From contig OX442320.1 in NCBI GenBank assembly GCA_949358305.1, forward strand, positions 1,490,501 through 1,554,500: a stretch of 64,000 nucleotides of DNA, given 5' to 3'. Below, in pieces: positions 1 to 9,021 of this stretch (the first letter of the stretch is position 1; the number at the start of each line of letters is the position of its first letter). Position numbers and translations under genes: made by a program. The notes beneath the pieces were generated by a model. That model worked only from the letters and a program-made list of their open reading frames with translations, did not search any database and was not told the DNA's origin. Source of the stretch: Strigamia acuminata. Lineage: Eukaryota > Arthropoda > Chilopoda > Geophilomorpha > Linotaeniidae.

Positions 1-1
1 G

Positions 2-1312
2 CGACCAGGTATAGATTTCACCGAGGTGTTTTCACCTGTGGTGAATTTTGTTGTTATCTTGGTGTTATTTTGCATGTTGGTTGTCCTCATGAACTGGAGA
101 GACACACATGCGGATATAAAATCCGCATATCTCTATGGAGACTTGGACGAGGTCCAATATATGAGCATTCCAAAGGGGTTCCAAACGCAGCAGAATGTTG
201 GAAAGTGTTGGAAGCTTTATAAAGCTTTATACGGCCTGCACCAGTCGGGCCGTATGTGGTTCGAAAGGTTGCACGACAGACTGTTGCACATAGGATTTAA
301 ACCGGTCCCTGGTTTTAACTGCGTTTATTGTATGGACAGAGATGTAGTGTTAGTCGTGTATGTCGATGACTTAGTCATTTTTTCACGCAATGAGAAGATC
401 GAAAAAGATGTCCTGTCCTGGATAACAAACCATTTCCAAATGGTAAACCTTGGGCCAGTGACCCTTTTACTAGGCATAGAATTTACGCGTGTGAATGGCA
501 AGATCTTAGTCCATCAGCGCAAGTATATCGAGAGATTGTGTGCTCATTTCAAAATCGATGGGTCGCATAAAGTTCATTTACCTGGGGCGGTAGGTACTAT
601 GATAATGGGGGTGAAGAAGGACGAACAAATTGACACCGTGTTCCCCTACAGATCGCTGGTTGGTAGTCTTCTGTTTTTGGCGTCGCGAACCAGACCAGAC
701 ATACTATTTTCCACTATTGTGCTCTCCCAATACAACGAGCGACATTCTCAGAGACATATTAATATGTTATTGCAAGTACTCAGGTACTTGAAGAACACTG
801 AGGATTATTGTATTGATCTCTCGAGATGCAAAAGCGCTTTGCTGACGGTATTTACCGATGCGTCATACGCTACTGATGTAGACCAACGAAGGAGTTTCGG
901 AGGTCATGTAGTTTTCCTGGGCGGTGTTCCGGTTTCGTGGTCGTGTAGAAAGCAGAAGATGACCACGTTATCCGTGATGGAGTCGGAGTTTGTGGCCATT
1001 GTTGATGGCGTCAGGGAACTGATATGGCTTAAGAGGCTTTTCAACATGTCGGTGATGTTCGACTACTTTGGGAATTTGCAGCCCTGTGTCTTAGCTGATA
1101 GCACAGCGGCAATACAATATAGTAAGAACCGCGTAGAAAATAAAGCGAACAAACACATCGAGGTTCGCTTCCATTATTTACGCGATCTGTATGAAAGCAA
1201 GATCTTTGATATCCGGCACGTTCCTGGAAAACTGAACGTAGCCGATTTGTTAACCAAATGGTTGGCTCGCCCACGTCTGACCGAATTGTGTGAGCACATC
1301 TTTGACATGTGA
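2..1312 (+). CDS. pol: Copia A pol: reverse transcriptase and RNase H (5' truncated by window)
   Basis: The frame is open from base 2 to the stop at 1310-1312. It begins inside reverse transcriptase (GIDFTEVFSPVV) and runs through the catalytic YVDD box (359-370), the connection segment with FPYRSLVGSLLFLASRTRPD, and an RNase H domain (TDASYATD, then SVMESEFVAIVDG). It ends in the usual copia C-terminal segment (HIEVRFHYLRD, then VADLLTKWL). No frameshift or premature stop is seen, so the visible part could be functional. The product would copy element RNA into DNA inside virus-like particles. Gag, protease, integrase and any MBD-like domain would be upstream of the window and cannot be judged. 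Confidence 0.92.
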   Translation, partial: RPGIDFTEVFSPVVNFVVILVLFCMLVVLMNWRDTHADIKSAYLYGDLDEVQYMSIPKGFQTQQNVGKCWKLYKALYGLHQSGRMWFERLHDRLLHIGFKPVPGFNCVYCMDRDVVLVVYVDDLVIFSRNEKIEKDVLSWITNHFQMVNLGPVTLLLGIEFTRVNGKILVHQRKYIERLCAHFKIDGSHKVHLPGAVGTMIMGVKKDEQIDTVFPYRSLVGSLLFLASRTRPDILFSTIVLSQYNERHSQRHINMLLQVLRYLKNTEDYCIDLSRCKSALLTVFTDASYATDVDQRRSFGGHVVFLGGVPVSWSCRKQKMTTLSVMESEFVAIVDGVRELIWLKRLFNMSVMFDYFGNLQPCVLADSTAAIQYSKNRVENKANKHIEVRFHYLRDLYESKIFDIRHVPGKLNVADLLTKWLARPRLTELCEHIFDM

Positions 1313-1333
1313 CAAAATTGCCCAGAGGGGGTG

Positions 1334-1772
1334 TGTAGAGTTTAGGGACAAATATTGTCACAGTTCCATTACTTCGTGCTTTTCTGAATTAGCGCGATTG
1401 TTGCGCGATTAGTTTATCATTGTATCATGTCCCGAAATTGCAAATCGGTTGTTATTGTTTTTATAAATTGCGTGTGTATGTACCACAACTGATTTACTTC
1501 TATATAATGATTGGTCTAATTGTCGCCTGCTCAAATGAGCATTTTATGTTTTAAGAGTTTGTTTTGACATTGTACAGGACAAATCAACTAAAACATAATA
1601 TTGATTTGTCCTTCCGATAATTTGTGAGGTAAAATAACCTCAAACCGTGTATGTCGTTTTTCTCACATGTTATGTTTTTCCACTGCAATAAAGATGGCGG
1701 CACAATTTGTGCTTGTAATGCAAAACACTGGAAATAGGATTGGACTCACTTTATTCGATATAATGGCCTACA
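1334..1772 (+). repeat. 3' LTR of copia A (439 bp)
   Basis: It begins TGTAGAG directly after the polypurine tract and ends GGCCTACA, an inverted TGTAG/CTACA terminus. A TATATAAT box (1501-1508) lies about 28 bp before a small hairpin GCTC-AAAT-GAGC (1529-1540), near where transcription should start. An 11-bp palindrome (GGACAAATCAA, 1577-1587, and its complement, 1601-1611) follows. AATAAAGATGGCGGC near 1688-1701 overlaps a poly(A) signal and a YY1-like motif. Confidence 0.85.
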
Positions 1773-2435
1773 GAATACACGTGCGTATTCCTTACGCACG
1801 GGTTCCTAAACGTCGACACGTCGTCGGCGACGTGTAGAACGAACGTTGACCGTTCGTAATGCGAAATGTTGGCGATGATCGTCGCGGCACTCGTACCTGG
1901 CGAAAAACACTCAAAAACTACGAATTCCGCCGTGAAATTAGTGCTGATTCGCTCAAAACACCTTGCACTGGTGTAAATAATAACTATAGTTACTTGGCAA
2001 CACTCGTAGAATCCGAAAACCGCTGAAAAACGATGCTGGAAACAGCCAAAACACTTAACACCTGGTCGGCGCCATCTTGGATTTCCGAAAATGCGATCCA
2101 GGTTGAAAAATACAGTTCCGCGTGGTTTTAGCAGTTTCCTACTGCTAAATGCCGGATATTTTAACGAAAATATCTTGTCCTCACCGCTAATGATGAAAAC
2201 GCTGGCTGATCCACGTTGAAAACCGCTCAAAATCGTCGAAAAACGAATAATTTCGACTTCGCCGACCCCCGTTGTTGGCTGCGCCGCTCGGCGACGTGCG
2301 GGAAACGTTCCGTGATATCCCGCCTCCGTTTTCCGTGCGTCGTGACGTTCGCGACGTGGAAAATCGCCGAAAAATCGCCGAGAATTGCTTTAAATCGACA
2401 GGCACTCACCAAAAACGCATGCCTCTGCTACCACT
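1773..2435 (-). other. Leader (5' UTR) of element F with tRNA-iMet primer site
   Basis: On the minus strand the sequence TGGTAGCAGAGG (2433-2422) is complementary to the 3' end of animal initiator tRNA-Met and lies 2 nt after the LTR. The rest is GC-moderate non-coding leader with a YY1-like motif (GGCGCCATCTTGG, 2068-2080). Short open frames here have no recognisable protein similarity and I do not call them genes. Confidence 0.7.
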
Positions 2436-2960
2436 TGTGGGCCATTGAATCAAATAAGGTGAGTCCAGTCTAATTTTCCATGTTTGCAGAAAATGCACAA
2501 AGTGTGCCGCCATCTTTATTTGCCGACATAAAAACAGTAAGTGATAAATACAGTAAAATAAAGAACAAATCATTCTGTTTACAACACCATGTGATGACTA
2601 TGCATTTGTAACCTAATTAGACAAAGGACTAATCTTTAGAACAAATTAAATATGGCAGACTAACAATTCAAAACGCAATAAATAAATTATACAAGTGATT
2701 GCGATTAACAGTTATTATATTTTACAATAACTCAAGTCCGGAATATATTATCCCAGATCTAATTAATCAACAATCAATAATGGAGCATTCATTATTGAAT
2801 ACACAGATGATGCGAATCCCCACGTGAACGCACTAAATGAAACTAAGGATGGGAATAACAACACCACTCGATGTGCCACACAAAATAATGCTTTGAGTAC
2901 ACTAAACCTGAAACACGTACTTTAAAAATACTGTGACAATTATTGTCCCATACATTCACA
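2436..2960 (-). repeat. 5' LTR of element F (525 bp)
   Basis: The plus strand reads TGTGGGCC...CATTCACA, so on the minus strand it runs TGTGAATG to GGCCCACA. The right edge is placed where copia D gag coding begins, and the left edge 2 nt from the primer site. The segment 2506-2516 (GCCGCCATCTT) carries the YY1-like/poly(A) block also seen in the A LTR. The expected 5-bp target duplication (ACAAC, 2961-2965) has its partner outside the window. Confidence 0.75.
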
Positions 2961-2961
2961 A

Positions 2962-4023
2962 CAACTTCACGATGACCGCTCCAAACGCGCCAAGGCATTG
3001 CTTGGCCTATTTGTTGAGCCACAGTATCAGGACATCGTTCTCGCTGCGGATACCGCGCGCGATGCCTGGGTTGCATTGAAAGCGACGTTTCAACTGACTT
3101 CACTTGCCCGAATTGCAAAACTCCGACGTGATTTCCTCATGATGCGGTTACTTCCAAATGAAGATATGTCAGTCTTCGTAAGCCGCGTGACCAAAGCCCG
3201 TACGGTTTTGGTTGAATTGGATGTCAAATTTTCGGATTCGGATGTCGCTTATCAACTTCTGGATTTTTTACCGGATTCGTACGAAGCGACAGTACAGACC
3301 ATTTATCATTGGTCTAAGGCAGATTTCACCTTAAAGGCAGTCACCGACCATCTTCTCTCGGAATTTAACCGTTTGAAGATAAAGAGTGCTGATTCGGGAT
3401 CATCGACTAGTTTGCAGTCAGCGAGTTCGACTTCGAGTGCACCGACAAAGGTTTTCAAGCCATTGTCGCAAATCCAGTGCTTTAATTGCAAGAAAATGGG
3501 ACACTACGCGAACAAGTGCCCCAAACCCCGAGTCCAGGGCGCTGCCTCTTCCGCTCCATCCGCTAATCGTGGTCGACGCTCGAATTCGCGCAACCGCAAG
3601 CGTGGACGCGGTGGTGGTGCTGCGCAGACAGCCACTGTTTCTTCAAACGTGGTCACCGGGATCAATTTCTTCTCGCGATCGGAATCGAATGTGACTTCGG
3701 CTTCATCGAATGAGTGGCTCATCGATTTGGGTTCTTCCGACCATGTGTGTCCAGTGCGTGATCGTTTCACCAATTACAAGCCGGTCTCCAATTATTTCAT
3801 CATTTTAGGTGAAGGTCGTTCTCGGGTGGATGGTATTGGAGATGTGGTGTTGCGAGTTGGCCGTGGCGGCGCAGGGGGGTCTAATTTTCCCGTGACTATG
3901 CATAATGTTTTGCATGCCCCCGCTTTCTCGCGTAATTTGGTGAGTTTGTCGAAGATCGATCGTGCCGGACTGCATTTTGCAGCCGCTAATGGCTTAATGT
4001 CCATTTATCACCTGTCGTGTTCG
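2962..4023 (+). pseudogene. gag: Copia D gag and protease start (truncated both ends)
   Basis: The coding frame is open from the F junction to 4023 and reads into a stop at 4024-4026 within the G3 LTR. It contains the Gag helical region (LLGLFVEPQYQDIV onward), a CCHC nucleic-acid knuckle (CFNCKKMGHYANKC, about 3478-3519), a basic RG-rich stretch, and a retropepsin-like region starting WLIDLGSSDHV (about 3715). The usual protease triad D-S/T-G reads D-L-G here, while B and C read D-C-G. The N-terminus was removed by the F insertion, and the C-terminus stops where the gypsy G3 LTR begins. No internal frameshift is seen. Confidence 0.85.
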
Positions 4024-4313
4024 TGAAGTGATCACAATTGGTTTCAGCACATGAATAAACACCATTTATTTGCATTTGACTCTCTTTTACTGGTATCTTT
4101 TCAGACACAAATTTAGTACATGTTTTCATTCGTTCTTTTTCGTTCGTTATATCGATTCTTTTTCTAATAATAATTACATTTTCATCATGTTAACATTCAT
4201 TGTTTTTCTTAACAACTGCATCATCATATTGTTATTTGCACGCGCGCTTTGCTGAGTAATTTAATTGGATTTTACAAGAAATACACGACATTTTAATGAT
4301 GCGAGATGCGACA
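4024..4313 (-). repeat. 3' LTR of gypsy G3 (290 bp)
   Basis: On the minus strand it starts TGTCGCATCTCGC right after a purine tract (GGGGAGT, 4320-4314) and ends CACTTCA, giving TG...CA termini. The left edge meets the interrupted copia D protease. The partner LTR is not present in the window, so the boundary rests on termini, purine tract and the D junction. Confidence 0.7.
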
Positions 4314-4331
4314 ACTCCCCGGAAATCGACG

Positions 4332-5594
4332 TTACACTCGATTTCCCTTCTTCGTCTTGCGGCGCCAGGATGCTGTGGTTGATGTCGGGTACGGCCGGTA
4401 AGACTTGATACCCAAGTGCCGCTTCGACCGTCGTACCCCATCCTGCCACGTTGTCCCGTACTGATCTTGCGCTTCTGGTTGCTCCGCACTCGCATCAACC
4501 GTCGGACCCATCGGTTGCGTTATCCTTGATGCCAAACGATCCAAACGTTCGAGTGTCTGTTCTGTGTTCAACGGCGATGCTTCAACATTCGCCGATGATA
4601 ACTGTGGCGAGCTCGTTCCAGGTAAGATGCTCCGGGTCACGACAACTGGGAAGTTATCTGGCCGTTGGCGGATAAAACGTCGCCTCAAATGATTGATGTG
4701 CTTGATGTTTTCGACCTCGGTCGCCACTAATTTGACCAGATATCTGACGTCGCCCAGCTTCTCGATCACAATTCCCTCCTCCCACTTCCCAAGCGGCGAA
4801 AAGGACCACACTAAATCGTCCGGTTCCAGTTTTCTTACGGGTTTGGTCACTTGTATCAGATACGTATGATCCGGTCGTTGCATGGTCAGATGAGTTTTGA
4901 CTTCCCAGCTGAACATTAACTGAGCTGGGGTTAATCCGGTGCTTGCCGACGGTGTGGTGTGTTGATGGAAAAGAAAACGCATCATCCGCGCCAAAGATGT
5001 CCCGGATTCATACTTGCGCATACCATTTTTGAATGTCTGTACCGCGCGTTCGACCGGTCCGTTTGATTGGGCGTGGTACGGTGGCGAGAACTTCTGGCGT
5101 ATGCCGTTGGCCCTGTAAAATCGTCGAAGTTCCTCCGACTGGAAAGGCGGACCATTGTCGGTGACCACAAGGTCCGGCAGTCCAAAAGTGGCGAACCAAC
5201 GCATTGCCTGTAGTATCACTGCTGTTGCGGTGGTTGTGGTCATCCTCGCGGTCTCGATCCAATTTGTGCCGGTATCAACAAGTATCAGAAACTTCTCTTG
5301 GTCGAGGTCCGCAAAGTCCAGGTGAAGTCGGCTCCAGGGGCGGACTGGGGTCGGCCACGGGACCGGCTTCTCTTTGGGTGGCAGCGCCCTGACCCGTTGA
5401 CAGTTTTCGCAGCTAGCCACGTGGTATTCGATGTCCGCGTCGATCTTGGGCCACCAATAAGTGACTCTCGCTAGGCGTTTCATCGCCACTACTCCTGGAT
5501 GTCCCAGGTGCAGTTGCTGAAGGGCCCGTTGGCGAAGGGAGGTCGGAACCACCATTCGATGTCCTCTCACCAACACACAATCCTCAACAGTTAG
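4332..5594 (-). pseudogene. pol: Gypsy G3 integrase (C-terminal Pol fragment)
   Basis: The minus-strand frame enters from the N1 junction at 5594 and ends at 4332. It encodes a complete integrase: an HHCC zinc domain (HLGHPGVV...CENC), the DDE core (first Asp in HLDFADLD, second in VVTDNGPPF, Glu in NGPVERAV), then a C-terminal segment typical of gypsy Pol (PDDLVWSFSPLGKWEEG) and a basic tail. All three catalytic acids are present. The piece is cut off from RNase H by N1, so it is a fragment despite an intact frame. The product would insert element cDNA into host DNA. Confidence 0.9.
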
Positions 5595-6110
5595 TATGAG
5601 TGTCCAAACCGTGGTGAGTGCATGTGAGAAGCCAAAAAGTCAGAATTGCTAAAACCACCATTCTAATCCAGTGGTGGCTGACATCTTTATTTGTCAGAAA
5701 ACAGAAAGCAAGTGTCATGACTTGAGATTTGTTCTTCTCAAGTCAAATACATAACAAAAGAGAACAAATCAATGAATAACCATCATTAATTTGTCCTTAG
5801 AGAACAAATCAATGAATAACCATCATTGATTTGTCCTTTACACAGTAAAAAGCAAACAAACCAAATAAAGCCAGCATTAACACTGGATAAAATGCCGGGG
5901 CAAACCAAATGATAAATAAACACAAGCAGACGACAAGTTGAACGATCATCGCAAAACAAGAGCTGATAGCTAAGCTGAAATCACAACAATAACAAACAAC
6001 TCTCGACTTTTAGACAATAAGCAACAATCGCTGCATTGCGCCGTTGCTACGCCAATCCAGAAAGGCGCAGCATAAATACCAAACACCATATGGCTGATCC
6101 AAACTCTACA
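5595..6110 (-). repeat. 3' LTR of N1 (516 bp)
   Basis: On the minus strand it runs TGTAGAGTTTGG to GACACTCATA. The plus strand includes a 40-bp tandem repeat (5759-5798 and 5799-5838), each unit a palindrome of the ACAAATCAATG type shared with other copia LTRs here. It differs from the copy at 19407 by one base and, by eye, not at all from the copy at 20192. Confidence 0.9.
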
Positions 6111-6299
6111 TACCCCCTCTGATCAGCATATGGTCCAAACTGGACAAAATAATACGCTATAACCCCATCACTGCGCATTATTCCAATTGCGCCCCGAAAA
6201 TACATTTACCTGGGGTTACAGGTTATTATCTCCCAACCGTAGCGTACTTGATATTAAAGACTCCAATTCGATTAACGTGCAATGTCTATCATTCCCCCT
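6111..6299 (-). other. N1 3' UTR with conserved block and polypurine tract
   Basis: Between the ORF stop and the LTR lies about 190 bp. Read on the minus strand it contains a CGGGGCGC...GCAGTG...GGGGTTA-AGCGTATT block, then TCAGAGGGGGTA immediately before the LTR. The same block and tract occur in N2 and N3 but not in B or C. Confidence 0.75.
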
Positions 6300-7467
6300 C
6301 TAATATTTGGGGTAAATGAAGTTTTCGTCCCACGAGAATCCTAACTCATCAATTATAGTTTGTTTATCCCGTTCGCTTAGATCTTCAAATTTCACATCCC
6401 CTTCGGTCAGGACATAACTAATACAATCCGGCTCACCAGCCATCAATTCACACTCAACGTCATTCCTTTCCATTAAAGCAGTATTTTCAGTTTTCCTACG
6501 CTTTTTCTTTCGTCTCTTTGTTTTTCTACATTCCCCCTCTGTCTTGATGAATTTATATTCATTTACACCTGTCAGTGTCTCTATCGGTGTTGGGGAAATG
6601 TCGCCTTCCTGTGACGTCGGAGAAAACTCGCAAACATTCATGGAATTGACTTGCCCTTCATCATATTTGGGCTCAAAATCCAATGTAAACTGCTCTAATC
6701 CTTCACTTCCGTTTGCAATAACCTCGGAATTATTCGTGTCAACCCCGTGTGTTGACTCTGGAGGATTTTCTACAAGCAATTTAATTTCCTCATCACTAAA
6801 TCTCCTTTCTTGTTCCAATTCTTTCGGTTTCTTATTAACCTCCCCCTCTGTCTCAGTCAGTTTCCCCTCGCTTAAGGATGTGGAGATTTCATCTTCCACT
6901 GTGTTCATTAAAGGGGAAGATTGCTGGTCAGAAGCCAGTCCCTCATGAACCTCTTCATCACTTGTGGCAAATGTCCCTAAGTGTTCCCCCTCGTTTTTAA
7001 TACTTTCAATACTTCCTAAGTGTTCCCTTTCCTTGCTTAATGACAATGGGGGATTCTCAGATCCTACTCGCCATGGGGAAAGCATTTCAAACAGAGGAGA
7101 TGTTGGCACTCCAACAACCGTCGATGGAATTTCAATTCCTTCACTACCTGAAGTTTGGCCCACATTAGAAATTCCCAGAGAGGGTTTAACTTCCCCCTCG
7201 TGCCAATAACTCCACTCATCTACTTGTACATTATTCGTTTGAAAAATCCTGTTTTTCCTTGGGTCCCAGACTCGATATTTTCTCTGTGTATTCGAATATC
7301 CAACTAGAGCACCCATCCATGAACACTTCTGTCCATTTTTAACATGAAAAACCTCTACCCTTGACCCAATACACCTAAGGTGTCGCACAGAAATACATCT
7401 GTCATACAATATATTGCGTGGGGTTTTCCAATCTAAATCAATCCTGGGGGCTCTATTTCTTAAGTAT
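6300..7467 (-). pseudogene. N1 ORF, C-terminal part
   Basis: This is the continuation of the N1 ORF after the G1 insertion. Counting the GTAT duplication once, the frame joins 15907-17462 without a shift, so before G1 arrived N1 had one uninterrupted ORF of about 907 codons. The piece holds the end of the integrase-like fold (RHLRCIGSRVEVFHV, GALVGYS, YRVWDP), followed by a long acidic, Ser/Glu-rich low-complexity stretch, a Lys/Arg cluster, and a conserved C-terminus ending DENFIYPKY. N3 ends in the same way. The last 45 residues may be a degraded MBD-like segment. No reverse transcriptase follows before the purine tract. Confidence 0.85.
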
Positions 7468-8045
7468 TGTTATGTGGGATTTAGGCCCACTTGAGGCTAC
7501 CCACACAACTGGGATATGATAGGAAATAAAGAGTCATTTTAATTAGGTTTAAATTCAATCTAGTTTTTATTTAACCAGACAGCAAAGCTGTTTGATTATT
7601 CTTTCAAATGGATGAGTTTACTCTGTTTACATTGGCACAGTTTTTAAACTCAAATAATGAACTACATAAATTATATAAATTATATAAACTCTAATTATAA
7701 ATCATAAGTGACACTCTGAATTGAGATGCAATCTGAAACTATTAAATGGTGATTAAATTAATAACAATTTCTGCAGCCAGCCAAGAACAGGCTGACATTG
7801 GATAGGAGGGATTTGAGTTCACTCTCAAGTGAGAGCCGGAAGAGAACTGTCAAACTTGGGCGGATTCACTTCACAGGAAAGCTCCTGTTACCCCCTTTAA
7901 CTAATTGATAAGTCCAGTGACGAGGCAATGATGTAATCGATTGCCAACGCCATCTATGGACGAAATTTAGCAACTTTTATCCGAATTATAGCCGAATTAC
8001 GCGATACGGGTCGTCCGTTGATCGGGACGGCCTGTACGCGTAGCA
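7468..8045 (-). repeat. 3' LTR of G1 (578 bp)
   Basis: The plus strand reads TGTTATGTGGG...CGCGTAGCA, so the minus strand gives TGCTACGCG...CATAACA. It matches the right-hand LTR base for base as far as I can compare by eye. It carries GTGACGA, absent from the 571-bp G2 LTRs. Confidence 0.95.
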
Positions 8046-9021
8046 ACTCCCTTTTTTGCGTAATTTTGGTCTCTAAAATTAAATTTCGGATGAAGACAAT
8101 TCTTTTTTTTACCAAATATTAGATCTCAATTCATAGTGTCAAATAAAACAATTTACATCTCTTTTTACTCCCTTTTAGATTAATGTACATACAAAAGAAA
8201 AATCTTAATCTGTTTCAAATACAATATTTCTCATATTGGTCATATTACTTCATAAATTATACAATCATAATTTCCAACTTAACTTACTATTCAAGAAAAA
8301 CTTACAAAACTTAAATTCAAAACTCAAATAAGAATGAAAATTAAACACTAATTAAACAATTCAAATTGGTTCGAATTATAATTAACCAAATTATTTCATC
8401 CATTTTTACAATAAACCTTCAGAAATAAAATACAACATTTAAATTTCACAATAAATTCTCATAAAATAATTTAACTCTTTTCAAAAAATAAATTTGTTTT
8501 TGGTTTTCATTATTTTCTTTAAAAATTTGAATTCTCTTCTAAAACATCAACTCTCTAAATCCTAGAACATTTACAAAATTTTTGTGTTTGAAAATTTATT
8601 TACAATTCACATAATCAGTTTTATTCAAATTACGATAAACTTCACTAAATTCGCATTAATTACTTCGCCTCGCGACCTCGGATTTTCGTGTCATCAAATT
8701 TAACATTATTAAGAATTTTAATCTCCCTTAAACCAATTTTTATCTGCTAATACTATGTAAAATAACATTTCTAACATATTTTCCTATTCATTAAAATTAA
8801 TCCAAAGTCTAAGAAAATTATCAGCACGAATGAACGAAGATCGCGATTTGTTTCGTTTTGCAAAGTTTGGTATTTTATACACTTTTAACCTAATATTTCA
8901 ACTCAAAATCATACTAAAAACACTTAAAATGTATTCACAAACCTCAAAAAACACAATTCAATTCACGACACAACAAATAAATATCAAAATTTAAGCTTTG
9001 GTTCACGCAAGAAGCTCGCAT
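8046..9021 (-). other. AT-rich 3' non-coding region of G1
   Basis: Nearly 1 kb between the pol stop and the 3' LTR, very AT-rich, with no convincing ORF. The polypurine tract adjoins the LTR (plus strand ACTCCCTTTTTT, 8046-8057). The G2 counterpart (38303-39239) is similar but has deletions and substituted patches. Confidence 0.8.

Larger units (their letters stand above)
1..1772 (+). mobile_element. Copia element A, 3' part (cut by the window edge)
   Basis: This is the 3' end of a Ty1/copia retrotransposon: the C-terminal pol region, a polypurine tract (CCAGAGGGGGTG, 1322-1333) and a complete 3' LTR ending at 1772. Its 5' portion lies left of the window. It sits inside the leader of minus-strand element F, because F leader sequence resumes at 1773. 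The predicted 5-bp target duplication is GAATA (1773-1777), whose partner lies outside. The LTR and polypurine tract resemble those of N1, N2 and N3 more than those of B, C or D, so A's family is a candidate helper for the N elements. Confidence 0.85.
1773..2960 (-). mobile_element. Copia-type element F (minus strand), 5' LTR plus leader
   Basis: Only the 5' end of this minus-strand element is visible: LTR 2436-2960, an initiator tRNA-Met primer site at 2422-2433, and about 650 bp of leader running left to 1773, where copia A is inserted. The right LTR end abuts the interrupted gag gene of copia D. The LTR start (TGTGAATG on the minus strand) has a block matching the A LTR (GGGACAA...TTGTCACAG). 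Whether F encodes a full polyprotein or is an N-type element cannot be told, since its coding part lies beyond A, left of the window. Confidence 0.75.

Noticed and set aside
5759-5838. A CRISPR-like direct repeat.
   Set aside because: Only two adjacent 40-bp units without spacers, inside an LTR of an animal retrotransposon.
6300-7409. An envelope-like gene downstream of the N ORF.
   Set aside because: The acidic C-terminal region has no transmembrane segment, signal peptide or glycoprotein features. It is the in-frame tail of the integrase-like ORF.
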